This document shows, one piece after another, positions 48,073 through 58,924 of a DNA stretch of 64,000 nt. A program made the translations under genes and the position numbers. The stretch is from Ceratothoa steindachneri (taxonomy: Eukaryota; Arthropoda; Malacostraca; Isopoda; Cymothoidae), in assembly GCA_963969495.1 (NCBI GenBank), contig OZ018335.1, positions 84,674,354-84,738,353 on the forward strand, in the 5' to 3' direction. Under the pieces are notes generated by a model that saw only the letters and a list, made by a program, of their open reading frames with translations, searched no databases and had not been told where the DNA came from. The number at the start of each line of letters is the position of its first letter. Position 1 is the stretch's first letter.

Positions 48073-49826
48073 ATGGAGAATCAGGAGAAAACACCAAAAT
48101 GGGTTCATGCAAAAGCTAGGTAAATGATTTTTTTTTAATTTTATTTTTATTTATCACTGATATAAGGAACATTTTTACAGCTAGCTTATACATGAGCACA
48201 AACTAAAAAAAAATAAACAAAAGTTAATTGGTGAAAAACAAACCCGAACTGTATGACCTGACTTTCCCACACTATAGTGATAACGTGGCAAGAAGAAGAA
48301 ACTGGGTGGAAATCAGCAGGCAGTTGGGTTGTAAAGGTAAGAAATTCAATATAATGTATACTTATATTTTATTATTTTTCCAAGAGACTGAACCAACTGG
48401 GGAGCTGAAATAATCTCTCAGTGTTTCTCTCGCGCCAAAAGCCTTCCTTGTAGCATTTCCCCTCTTCCTCTCATTGGATATAGGCCTACTGTATTTGATG
48501 AAGGCATAGCAGCAGTATCTGGTAATGCAACGATATTAGGCTGTATCAGATTGTGAAGTATGCTTGTTGTTGTAATGATTGCATTAGCATTAGAAGGCTT
48601 AGCTTTAAGTTTCCTTAAATATATTCTGAAGGTTTGCACTAGAATACCAAATGTACACTCAACTATCCTCCTTGCTCTAGATAAGCTATAGTTCAAAAAT
48701 CCTTTTTTCTCCATCATGTTCAGTCTGTGAACCTGGGTAGGGCCTCATTAAATTTTTCTTCATGAGAAAAGCCTTATCTCCTACTATAACATATGGTGCA
48801 AGCAAATTAGTGCCAGGAAGTGAAGCATCTTCTGGTACATTCAATTGGTCCTCATCCAGATATTTGCGAAGTTTGTAATTTGTAAAAATTCCCCCGTCAC
48901 TATTCTTACCATATGATCCTCCCATATGAACTAGTAGTTTGCATCAACCAAAGCTAATAAAACAACATAAAATGTATTTTTATAGCAGAACTATAGGGAA
49001 CTACTATTTGCTGGTTCTGCAATTATCACATGTTTACCATCCAGTGCACCAATGCAGCTTGGGTAGTTCTACTGCGTCCCATATTGATTTGCAATTCGCT
49101 TCCAGTCTTTTTTACTAGGTTTTGCTATATTCTCTGCCATAAGTTCGTCATTATTGCATGACAGACTTTTAGTACAATACCCTGAGTGGTTGAATGGCCT
49201 AGACGTTAGCTGAAATCTATTGATTTGTAGAAATCCCCGTTGCACAAAACCTGCAATGAAACAACATAGGGAAAAACTAATTCTTTTTTCTACTTACTTT
49301 CGAAATCTAATTGTAATGAACGCTGGGAATGCCTGCAATCATAATATCGCAAACACATAAATAAGAAAATAAAGACCGCGAAGGCGGCTACTAATACCCA
49401 GCCAGAAATGGAAGTATTAAGACCAAATGTCATTTCTGTCTAGATTTATGAAGGACAGAACACGAATTACATTTCTGTAAAACAGGCTGGAAATGAATCA
49501 GAAAACTCAGATTATTATGAAGACAATGGCACACAAGAACTTTTCAGTCTACAAGGAGGTAAAGAAAGCGACAAAGTTAATGATGTTGCACATGTTACAC
49601 TCCCTCAGCAAGAACGTCGCACACGTAAAAGAAAAAAAAACAGGAAAATAACAACAGTGCATTTGCTAGTCTTATGAGATATTTATTAGAAAAAAAGGAA
49701 AAAAGAACGGGCCACAGAATAATAGACACCTTCTTTTCATTCATAGCATCTACTGTCAAGAAATTCAATCCAGCTGATCAACATTTTATTAAGACAAACG
49801 TGTTTTCATTAGTTTGTGAAATTTAG
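48073..49826 (+). pseudogene. MADF/BESS protein of the Harbinger element, right copy
   Basis: A first short exon, MENQEKTPKWVHAKAR (48073-48119), ends in a donor-like AG/GTAAAT and has no intact counterpart in the left arm. The MADF exon (about 48212-48335) reads VKNKPELYDLTFPHYSDN and ARRRNWVEISRQLGC, ending AAAG/GTAAGA, a good splice donor. The last exon (about 49311-49826) carries YRKHI-type MADF end sequence, the FMKDRT region, the basic stretch and the BESS-like C terminus, with frameshifts near 49480 and 49640. Exon 1 and the MADF exon are better kept here than in the left arm. Gene order relative to the transposase is the same interleaved, opposite-strand layout. Confidence 0.75.
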
Positions 49827-50470
49827 ACCAAATACATTCATAACCAAAACGTACAGACATATGCACCCCTAGCACATAATGTATGCCCCAAACCTTCAGT
49901 TTTTTCCTGCTCTTTCGCAGTACTTTACTTCCTTATCTACAAGTAGTCAACCTATACAAGAATTGCATTAAGCAACACAATACCAGGAGTCCATCCACGG
50001 GACGCTATCACCTCTGCAGCCTACATACACCTGAAAGTGGAACCGGCAGGATCATTTTGATTTCCCTTTATAATGATTGTACAGACAATGTAACAATTAA
50101 AAGGAATAACTTTTATCGTCTGTGCCTTTATCTCTTATCCTAGAGTAGTGCAAAATTAATCTGAGTCCCATATATTTTTTCTTCCCTCAGACACAAAGCT
50201 AGTTTTTTCTTAGAGAGATTGGTCATCCTCAATTTTTGATAGTATTTTTTCAAATGTTCTAGTGTTCATTCTGAAATAGTTATAAAATTTACTCTCATCA
50301 TCAATAATAGAGGATATAAAGTATGAAATTCTCCTACACTCTTTCTATCATGCAACATAAGATGAACCCTTAATCTCTTTCTTTGTTGCTTTCTTTCTGC
50401 TTCTTCACCAAGGGCAATGGCAATTATTTTCAAATCAGCTCGAGAAAATTCACAAATCTTCCGTAAATGG
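48418..50470 (-). pseudogene. PIF/Harbinger transposase, right copy
   Basis: On the minus strand exon 1 lies at about 50470-50188 (SRADLKIIAIALGEEAERKQ, then KSVGEFHTLYPLLL, with a local change in the HLIDDES block). The donor that reads AAG/GTAAGA in the left copy has become GAGGGAAG near 50187. Exon 2 (about 49252-48418) has GGSYGKNSDGGIFTNYKLRK (48925-48866), LLAPYVIVGDKAF and YSLSRARRIVECTFGILVQ-type sequence to the stop at 48418. Exon-2 stops seen in the left copy are shared. Inactive. Confidence 0.85.
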
Positions 50471-50884
50471 TGGTATGACTTCCACTGGTGTTGAAGGAAA
50501 TGGAAGGATGGGACTGAGAGCAGACCGGACATGTGAATGCAACAGGACTGTGAGTTAACCAAGTCCGGAGCGAGAGTGAAGTGTGACCAAACCTATAGTG
50601 TGAATCAACCCTACTAAGCAGCGGATTGCGTTTGGTTGCCAAGTGTCACCATATTGGTGTTGCAAACGGTCGCTACTCACACCAGTGGGTTCTCTACTGC
50701 AACAATAATTTGAAAAAACAATGGCTTGAAAATAAACAAACAACAATGTTCACTCTTGCACGTGGTCTCCAACAGCACAAGAGATGCTTAGCATTTAGTA
50801 CGATTGCAGGTGTGCGAAAATGTATCAGAGAAAAATTCCTTCCAACTCAATAATATAAATAGCCCATTAAAATACCAACTCAAA

Positions 50885-51290
50885 ACGGACTAATCCGTGG
50901 CGTAATGGCTAGAGCATTGGCATTTAAATCTACCGGTACCGCGTTTGAAACTCAAAAGTCCAAAACCTTTTATAAACAAATCTCAAGAAGAAAACGGAAG
51001 TCAAGGAAAACGCTAGAAGGACCACCTCAACTAGAATCAAGAAGACTCAAGATAAATGGATCGCCTCATGAGAGAAACACGGAAGAAAACGACTTCAAGG
51101 ACTAACTCATCAAGAATCAAGAAGAAATCATCAACGCAAGATAAATGCAATAAAATGAAAACATATCAAGAAAGGAAGAAATACGAAGATCAAGAACCGA
51201 CCCAGCCAACCAGAATACCTAAGTCCAGATAAATAGAATACAAAAGTTTGAAGGGGCAACTTAAAGATAAAGAAAAAAAGGGATAATAAG
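50885..51290 (+). repeat. tRNA-derived SINE (right copy)
   Basis: A box TGGCTAGAGCATTGG at 50905-50919 and B-box-like GCGTTTGAAACT at 50940-50951, followed by the AATCAAGAAGAC-rich body. Mirror copy of 27560-27965. Confidence 0.7.
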
Positions 51291-51664
51291 GATAAACTCC
51301 CTCCATACGATGTAAAAGGAGTTATTATTTGTTCATTATGATCTCCTCAATAATAACACTCTGTTACACAACTTTTTCTTTGGGTAGCTACTGTTATTTT
51401 CTATTTACTTGTGTCTAGAATACATGAAAAATCACTGTTATTTATTTCAAACTTTTCTTTTTTGTCCAGGATAATGATATTTATATGAAATTTACAAATT
51501 CCCTATGGAAGGAAGTAGCGAATTTGAACTTTCTTTTGCATAAAGTAGAAACAAATCGACATGATACAAAAAGAGCAATTATTTATTCTAGAATTACATA
51601 AGTGGGACAATTAAAATATTAGAAATTAGTATTTTTCCATGATTTATGCTTATACTATAAATTA

Positions 51665-52600
51665 CTCTCACGAATTAGCCCCAAGTATAATCTTCCATAA
51701 GAATTTCATTATACGATGCTTGATAGCGGTGTTCAAAGTCCAGTAGATTATAGTAAAAGTGCTCGCCATGCTCTTCGGAGTACGTTCCCATGTTCTCTTT
51801 AAACTTAGCAAGATGAGCGTCAAGAATATTGACTTTCAGGGACATCCTACAACCCATCTCTTCCCTAGTTTTTTAAGTTCTCAACAAGCTCTACATAGTT
51901 TTCCGCCTTGTAATTACCAACGAAGCCAAGAACCACTGCAATAAAGCTGTTCTACACTACTTTTTCCGCTCTAGTGAGCTTCTCGGGAAACTTTTGCACT
52001 CCATGAACTTTTTTATTTGTGGACCGCTGCAGACTCCTTATCTAGAGCCCTGACGAATTGTTTTATAAGGCTCTATTTTTTATGTCCTTTTCGGGGGTCC
52101 AACAAAAGCTCCCATTTGACATTGTTTCTCCTGACACTAAACTCGGTCCGTTGTTGCCGATCCCGCTGATGGTAGTGTGCCACGGTTTCCTTTCTGTTCT
52201 TAGGGCAAAGATAACCAACCAACCAACCGTACGTTTCATATTTCATTGTATCTAGCAAGGTGTTGATATTACTGTATTCCTTTTTGAGCTGGACCGACTA
52301 AGCAAGAGGAAGAGATGGACACCTTTTCCCGTTATAAAGCAGCTGTAAATGAAGCGGCATCACTCATTGGGGCTACAGGCGATTCTGATTGCTTCAAAAA
52401 TACCGTTCACAGTGTGGCAAAAGCAAAGCATATCTTGACGTGTAATAAAGCTTGAAAAACACCGCTATCCCTTTCTTGATCTGATATTTGCCCACTCTCA
52501 TCTAACAAATCTCACTGCTTGAGGCTCAAGGTTAAAAGCTAAGCATTGATCTTTGTGAGACTGGGATGTCTGACCAGGTGGTTGCGATCTTTTTGGTTGG
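51665..52600 (-). pseudogene. Relic of arthropod repeat-borne protein, right copy, cut at its 5' part
   Basis: Mirror of the left relic, but it starts only at NQKDRN-type sequence (about 52598): the first 57 codons present in the left copy (26031-26202) are absent and Jockey LINE sequence is joined instead. The C-terminal part reads in one frame, MGCRMSLKVNILDAHLAKFK then YSEEHGEHFYYN (51857-51675), where the left copy has a frameshift. About 85 bp covering IGDFKMVAFLM are deleted near 52205. Confidence 0.7.
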
Positions 52601-53709
52601 GGAGGGAGCTGCTCGCTGGAATCCCTTGCTGTAAAGCAGTTCGCCAGCCGCTCTGCCTCTTGCTGTGGTTGTGGTGGGCAGCTAGGCTGGTCGGGGCAGC
52701 GTCTGAGGCTTTTCTGGTGCTCCTCCATAGCTAGTCGAGGGAGGTGTGTTGGCTGAAAGAGGCGCACCACTCCAGCCACTCTTGCCTCCATGTCGCGCGC
52801 GAGCTACCACGTCCTGCAGGAGCTGCAGGTTGATAGAGGGCGGCTGCTTCTCTTACAGCCTCCTTTTGACGTTGCCGCGGTGATTATGCTCCCGGACTTT
52901 CTCTTTAGAAAAACCATAAGTCTGGGCGCCGGTGGCAGTTAGAGGCCATAAGGTCCCTCTCCTGCAGGTGAAGGTCCGCAGGAGGCAAATACGTGGACCA
53001 CCATTCGTCCAGGGTGGCTTGGAACTTTGGCCAATCTGCCCTCCTGACGTTCCACTGGGGTGGCGGGTGAGGAAGAGCTAGTGGGCCACAGTGAGGGTAG
53101 TGACGGTCATGTAATGGTCGCTGGTGAGGGTAGGGTGGACCTACCAGGAGCGCCGGGCTGTAGGTCGCTTGACACCAGCGTGAGGTCGAGACGTCCCCCA
53201 TAGACGTGCGTGGCCTCCTCGGTGTTCAGTAGTCGGACGTTAGGGACTTCTTCGAGCAGGTCGGCCAGGTGGCGCCTGGTCACATTAGTGGGTGACAGAG
53301 TGTAGCACGGGGTGGTAGGCGTTGAAGTTGCCCGCTACAAGGAGGCTGGAGTTGTATGCCAGGAAGAACAGCTCCCCAGCATCCAGCGGGTATTACTAGT
53401 TCCTGTATATATTGTATACAGTAAGAGTGATCGGCCCCAGCTGTAGCTCCAGTGCCAGGACATCCATGCCGTCACCTCAGTACACGGGTGCGGCGATCCT
53501 CTTGTGCGGGATGGTGTTCCGTATGAGGGCTGCACAGCCACGCCCATTCCCGTCACCAGCCGGAAGCGAGTGGAGAGTGTAGCCTGCGACTCGCCATTCA
53601 AAGCCGGCGGCGTGAGTGTCTCATGTAGGTTGAAATAAGTCCAGGTATTTTTGGAATACAGCTTGTTGCACCTGATGTTTCTTGCGTAGGAGGCCCTGCG
53701 CATTCCACT
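52601..53709 (-). pseudogene. Jockey-type LINE ORF2, endonuclease only (3'-truncated)
   Basis: On the minus strand WNAQGLLRKKHQ (near 53706-53671) is the endonuclease start. FRLVTGMGVAVQPSYGTPSR-type sequence follows, then a block resembling LLVAGNFNAYHP near 53340-53305, SGGQIGQS-type sequence and WWSTYLPPADLHLQERDL (53021-52965), and a linker SLRRCPDQPSCPPQPQQEAE ending SSEQLPPQP (to about 52601). RT should follow but is replaced by the palindrome arm. Many frameshifts and stops. Strongly GC-rich compared with its surroundings, as expected for a younger or differently composed element. No poly(A) or A-rich tail is present at the junction. Confidence 0.75.
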
Positions 53710-54996
53710 TCAGCTCTTCAGCGTGGGCAAAGGCACTTGGGCTGGGTGTGCGTGGCTGTCACTCTGCGCCTCCATTTTGGTTGTGGGAGTGCAGTGAGTA
53801 AAGAGGGTGCCTGCTGGGCCCCCTCGGCGTTGGAGATGATGGTTGAGGCTGGAGCGCACCCCGTGTGACTGCGGTGAGCACCTCTTTGCGGATGAGTGCG
53901 TCGATGTCTTGCTCTTTGAGAGATGCGGTGCCCTGCCGCTATTCGAGCAGCCTCTTCCCAAGTCGTACCAAACATACGAGGAAGACGTCTTCAATGGTTC
54001 TGCCCTCTTCGTTGAGTTCCTCGCCGTAGCTAGAGGGTCCACGTGGAGACTGTCAGAGGTTGTGAATTGGGATGCGCCGTGGGCTGCTCCTTGACGGGGC
54101 GGGCGCGGCGGTCCTGACGCCTGTGTCGCCCTCCTCCTCTGTGGCTTGGGGACAGGGGAGGTGGGTGGCTGGGTAGAGGTGTGAGCGGAGTTGCTGGCTG
54201 TGCAGCTGCTGGTACCCCCTCTCGCTCCCTGCCTGTCCTCTTTCCTTATCTCGACCTGACTTGTGCCAGACTGTTGAGGGGTGGGGGTCTGGGTGGGAAG
54301 CCCATGCCGGCCTATTTGGTGATGGCGCTGGAACAAGGCGTCGAATGCCTTGTTCCTGGGGGGCCCACGTGCTTCCCCCTGCGCTCCTCCTCCTGTGTAC
54401 CGCCCAGACGTGTGCCGGGCAGGCCGAGAGTCGCAGGTGGATAGGTAACCCACGCCGACCCGACTGGGGACGGCGCGGCAATAAACCGACGCTTTCTTCT
54501 TTGCTGGGTTGGGGGGGGCACGTGGTTCCATATGCCGCGGCCGCCAGTGACCCTGTGGCATCCTTCTCATTCGCTCGGGGCACTTCTTGTTCCAAGCGTT
54601 ATGCCCCTTGGTGCAGTTGGGGCACCGTGCCGTGGTGGTCTCGCTGGCCTTGAGGCGACCGATTCACTCTTCCGTCCGGTGCACTTGGCAGCACACGCCG
54701 CACTTGATGGGGTTTTGGCACATGGCCTGGAGATGCCCGAAGCGCTGGCACTTGTAACATCTCACAGGCTCACCCTGGTAGGGGCGCAGGGCATAGCGGC
54801 CCCAGCTGCCCAGGTCCAACTTGGATGGTGGCGGCCCCTCGTACACTACCAGGATCTGCCTGGTTGTGACCTTGTCTCTGTGTGCGAGGAGCCGTGTTGC
54901 CGAGAGCACGTGGGGGTGGGCCTCGATACAAGTGCAAAAGGGAGAACAGACCAATGCCCTCTTTACAAGCAGGACAGGAACAGGTAATATCTCCAA
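53710..54996 (-). pseudogene. Jockey-type LINE ORF1, gag-like with zinc knuckles
   Basis: On the minus strand, after an N-terminal fragment, DLGSWGRYALRPYQGEPVRC (54816-54757) leads into CYKCQRFGHLQAMC (54759-54718) and CGVCCQVHRTEE (54699-54664). After a frame change near 54660 the third knuckle is read in another frame (CPNCTKGHN, about 54621-54590). A basic, Pro/Gln-rich C-terminal tail runs to about 53710. Known role: binds the element RNA. At least two frameshifts; the N-terminal domain before 54996 is not recognisable. Confidence 0.75.
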
Positions 54997-55392
54997 TCAA
55001 CCCGTCCACGCTTGCTTTTGTCTCTTTTGAGAGACACGGAAACAGTAGGAATCTCCAATACGACCGTTACTGCCCTTATGAGACAAACGAGGCAACAAAG
55101 GTAACCTTCTTGGGCAATTAACTCGCCGTCCTCTACTCTCAAGGTTAATAGTTTCCTAATGGTAACATTCTTGGGCGATTAACTCTTCGTGGAAGTGGTG
55201 ATGATTCGTCAGCTCTTAATGTCAGGTAGCTTCTTGATGACGATGCTTGATGAGTGATTTGCGCTCCTATAGAGTGAAATTTGATTGATTGTATAGGTTT
55301 ATTGTGCAATAGCGTACATTTATACATAATCATGATACAAATAAAAATAAAAATAATCGAATACAAATACAGTAATAGTATGATTTAAAAAT
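54997..55392. other. Unassigned spacer
   Basis: No coding similarity. GGTAAC.TTCTTGGGC.ATTAACTC occurs twice (near 55098 and 55160), a short local duplication of about 30 bases. Confidence 0.5.
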
Positions 55393-55575
55393 ATGAATAC
55401 ATGTAATATAAGTGTACACATTACAAAAAGTGGGCAGCCCGTCAGTGAGGGCATGCAGTGGCGTGAACTAGTTGTCTCAGCTATGAGAAGGAACCGATTT
55501 TTAGAAATTCATCAATTTCTTTGTGCTTGCAATAATTTGCAACTTTCAATAAATGATAAATTTGCAGAACTTGCT
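55393..55575 (+). pseudogene. piggyBac-like transposase fragment, interrupted by an LTR element
   Basis: SEGMQWRELVVSAMRRNRFL and EIHQFLCACNNLQLSINDKF resemble the N-terminal part of the piggyBac (PGBD) transposase domain, around the block MxRNRFxEIxxFL. The frame stops being piggyBac-like exactly at TGTGAGGG (55576), the first base of an LTR. No continuation was found after the second LTR (from 60439), so the rest is lost or too decayed. Confidence 0.6.
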
Positions 55576-56510
55576 TGTGAGGGAACCCCACGTGGAATAT
55601 CTTGAGCAGAGAAAACTTCCACGCGCTTTAGAAGGCCCGGTTGAGCCTAAATTGGTAAGCATACCCCCCCTCCCTTCCACAAGCGGTAGCCTCGAACCGC
55701 CTATCCCACGATTCACTTTTACGAGGACTAGAAAAGCCTCTGCAAGAAGATTCGAGGCCATTCGAGAGTAGAGCTGTTTTCCGCTAACCCCCCTCGGGAA
55801 GAGCCTCGGACATAAATAGTCTTCGACTCCCATAAGGAGACACAGAGTTGAGAAGCCTCGCCCAGAACACAGAAGATTTCCCCATGGTTACAAGTCAAGT
55901 GCTAGCAACAAAGCAAAGTGACAGTTACACTATTTTGTGTATTTGAAATTAGCACCAGCCAAGAGGTAATTCCATCTGAACGATCGCCCTGAGTGATTTT
56001 CACGACTTCTTTTATCAACTCCTGTCGAAGCCCTCCTCATTTCGGATAGCTGAAATACTCTCCCCTGGACCGGAAGTTACCCCCGCCCACCTTGCTTTTA
56101 GAGAACCGTCATCACTCCAACCTCCCGCTTTGAAGTCCGAGTGGCCTCACTTCAAGTGCAGAAGACATCCGTAATCCAACCCCTCATCCCGTTTTAGTAA
56201 CCCAATTGAGTTAATCCCCCACAATTTGAATAGTCTTCTCCAGGAATACCTTAAGTTCTAACTTGATAGCCTGATTTACAACTACATTTCCCCCTTTCAT
56301 TTACTAATGTGCTTTTGCCCGTTAATTCTCTGAGGTAATTTTACGCATCAATTCTCTCAATTTTTTTGTGTAAATAAAATGGAATTTTTTTTCCATGCCT
56401 CTTGAAATAACCTTGAGCTTTGCCATTGTCCATAGTTTACCTGACCTCGTGTTTTCCGTCCCTTTTGTCGGTTCTCTCTCAACTTATTGGTCCCTTCCTC
56501 ATAGAATAAT
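55576..56510 (+). repeat. 5' LTR of gypsy element
   Basis: Starts TGTGAGGGAACC. It shares GAAGGCCC, GGTAAGC, CCTCTGCAAGAAGATTCGAG and the rest with 59469-60438 up to CCTCATAGA.TAAT. Sequence after 56510 (a (TA)n tract and TTATATAAATC) precedes the primer-binding-like site and may belong to the original LTR end, expanded by the microsatellite. Confidence 0.85.
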
Positions 56511-56541
56511 ATGGTATTAATATAATGTAATGTCATACCAC

Positions 56542-56544
<3 letters not shown>

Positions 56545-56616
<72 letters not shown>
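56545..56616. repeat. (TA)n microsatellite at the LTR/interior junction
   Basis: About 36 TA units between the recognisable end of the 5' LTR and the primer-binding-like site. The 3' LTR has no such tract. Confidence 0.95.
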
Positions 56617-56621
<5 letters not shown>

Positions 56622-56638
56622 TACGTATTATATAAATC

Positions 56639-56656
56639 TGGTGTCAGGTGTGGGTT
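56639..56656 (+). promoter_or_regulatory. Primer-binding-like site
   Basis: TGGTGTCAGGTGTGGG starts with TGG, as needed to pair with a tRNA 3' CCA end, and sits where the primer site of an LTR retrotransposon should be. The tRNA was not identified. Confidence 0.5.
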
Positions 56657-57078
56657 TTTTTCGAACCCGTGTCATTTTAATTTCGACATCAGAAGTTCCC
56701 TTGTTATTCACGTACATCACTTTTATTTTAATTTTTATATTGTACTGGCAGAAGGCAAGTTCAAGTTATTTGAACAGGATTTGAATGTAATCTATTTAGA
56801 TTTTGTGTGGACCCCAGGGAATTAATTTTTTTTTATTGTGTTCAAATTTTGGAGACTCTCCTGGATATTAATACAAAAGAGTTAAGGTCTTTAGGGGCCT
56901 AATTCCCGTAGGACCATTTTAATTTTTTTTTTCCCCGCTTAGAAATAGCAGAGGTAGGTAGCTGTATCTTAATTTTTTTGTGTTATCAAGGCCTTCACGA
57001 ATATTCAAGTATTCGTTTCGCGTGGGTAGTTTCTTAGCTCGTTCGCGTATCAGTGTTTCCTCAGTTAAATGCGTAAAA

Positions 57079-58442
57079 ATGTCATCCTTCGAAAAATTCA
57101 AGAGTCAGGGTGAAATGTTAGGTCTTTCCGGCAAAGACCTGCTAAATTACGTACAGGAAGAAGAGAGGAACGAACGGGCAGAGCGAATGGAATTAGAGAT
57201 GGAGAAGAACAAACTCGAGATGGAGATGGAGATGGAGATGGAGGAGAACAAACTGAAGATGGAGATGGAGAAGAACAAAATGGGGAAGAACAAACACAAG
57301 ATGGAGATGGAGGAAAACAAACGGAAGATGGAGATGGAGATGGAGATGGAGAAGAACAAACTAAAGACGAAGTTGGAAGAACATGAACAAATTAAGCAGC
57401 ATGACCTGGAAATGAGCCGAAATCAAATAGATTCTCAGTCTATCAGTTCCCGGGCTGAAATTCCCCAAACTCCTTCAGTCCACCTTCCTGCTTTCATGTT
57501 CGAGAGGACTTTCGGTCATTGTTGGCCCATTTTGAGAGAATCTTTCAGATCAATAGATGGGATCTCGAAAATGATGGCGTCGCTCGCTTACCTACCCTCC
57601 TAAATGCCAAGTTAAGGGATATCTTCCTATTCCTTCCCCCGGAAGCAGCTTTGGACTATTCCACGTTAAAGTCTGAATTGCTAGCCGCTGTTCATATGAA
57701 TAGCGAATTCTACCGCTCCCGATGTCGCCAGGAAAGGATCCGCCCTAGTCAAACCTTTCGACAACACGGGCACATCCTCCAAAGAAACCCTCAGTGTTGG
57801 CTAAATGCGTGCAAGATTCTCCATGTTTACGAGTTCCTTCTGGACTTCTTCCTTAGGGATCAGCTTTTAGCTGCCGTGGCTCCCGAAATTCGCGCCTTAA
57901 TTAAGGATAAACGTTGCGCCACTTTCAAGAAGTGCTTGGAAGAGGCCGATGTTTAAGCGGGTAGTCACGATTTATACCCTAAGGATGTTAAAAAGGCTCC
58001 CCAATCGCCCCCCCAAAACTAAATTTTATGGCCCTAAGATCCCCCTTAAATTGGTTCCAAGATTTACCGAAGCTCTTAGTCCCTCGAAGCCAAGAAACTT
58101 CCATCCATCGGAACACCGAGACGGTAAGCTCCTAGTTTCTTTTCCCCCAGTTGTGCCGTACCAAAAGAACCCGATCGTCTGCTACACCTGCGGAGTTCCC
58201 GGCCATTACCCCACGAACTGTCCTCAAATCTCCCGATTCGCAAACTCTCAGTCCCACCAAGTACACCAAATCTGTGCCGCCCCTGATCCTCCTCCTTCAC
58301 CTCAGAAGACTCCCAAACCTCCCTCGACCGCCAAAGACCCGGTCCATCAGGTGAATTTTTTCTTTAATGAGAACAACCCTGGTGGATTGAAGTTCGAGAA
58401 CGGAACTGTGAACGCTCGCCCAGTATCCACCTTCGTCCGTTA
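57079..58442 (+). pseudogene. Gypsy-type gag with coiled-coil repeat and CCHC knuckle
   Basis: The frame starts MSSFEKFKSQGEMLGLSGKD at 57079, resembling the N terminus of arthropod gypsy gag proteins. Residues from about 35 to 110 are a Met/Glu/Lys repeat encoded by GAGATG hexamers and AAGAACAAA words (57196-57365), likely a long charged helix. HLPAFMFERTF precedes a frame break near 57510; capsid-like sequence resumes in the frame 57519-57956 (FLFLPPEAALDYSTLKSELL). A third frame (57949-58442) contains the knuckle CYTCGVPGHYPTNC (58183-58224), then NENNPGGLKFENGTVNARPV. Known role: structural protein of the particle. Two frameshifts make it non-functional as a single protein. Confidence 0.8.
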
Positions 58443-58911
58443 AACCAGGTCGACCTGTATTATAGTGTCTGAGGACCTACTTCCCCCTGCTGGGCCCGGC
58501 CACGAGAAATTTGCGGTGGTCCACGACTACCTTGGCCGGGCGAGTTGTTTTCGAGTAATTCGTTGTCACATCGAGTGTAACTATATGTCCGGTTGGACCG
58601 AAGTGGTAGCGGAGCCAATTCAGTTCTGCTCCGTTTTATTCGGCCAGAACTCCGTAATTCACGACCATCCCGTGGCCCAGCAAGTGATTCCCCGTACACA
58701 GGCAGCCCTAGAATCCCGTGCACCTGTTCTCCTGAAAACCCCTATCTTCCCAGAGAACCAAGCCCTCCAGAGCAATAAGTTTTCCCGCTTTCAAAAGAAG
58801 TGCGCAACTCCGTCCCCCCATTGGGAAAAAACTAAAGCCTTCGAGCGTGAGTCCACCCGAGGAAACAAACGAGTCTTGTATTCCGTGAAGAGGACTTATT
58901 TAAGGGTTTGA
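58443..58911 (+). pseudogene. Protease-region remnant of gypsy element
   Basis: After the knuckle the frame reaches a stop at 58441, where the aspartic-protease DTG would be expected. It resumes as SEDLLPPAGPGHEKFAVVHD (58468-58527) and CFRVIRCHIECNYMSGWTEV, which fits the body of a retroviral-type protease by position and flap-like composition. The catalytic motif itself is not intact. After about 58850 the frame no longer resembles protease. The assignment rests mainly on order after gag. Confidence 0.5.
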
Positions 58912-58924
58912 GACCTAATTGGAC

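Larger units (their letters stand above)
39404..52600 (-). repeat. Right arm of 26.4-kb palindrome
   Basis: Mirror image of 26203-39403. It ends at about 52600, where the relic sequence stops matching and a Jockey-type LINE begins. Contents are listed as separate entries. Differences from the left arm include point changes, a deletion of about 85 bp near 52205 in the relic, and retention of a MADF first exon that the left arm lost. Confidence 0.95.

Noticed and set aside
39404..52600. Whole right arm as a pure sequencing fold-back artefact
   Set aside because: Arms differ by substitutions, indels of up to about 85 bp and different gene lesions, which a fold-back of one molecule would not give. 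A mis-join of two haplotypes remains possible and is kept as an alternative.
53843..54987. Several GC-rich plus-strand frames over 80 codons
   Set aside because: Shadows of the Jockey LINE ORF1/ORF2 on the minus strand; the minus strand carries the zinc knuckles and endonuclease motifs.
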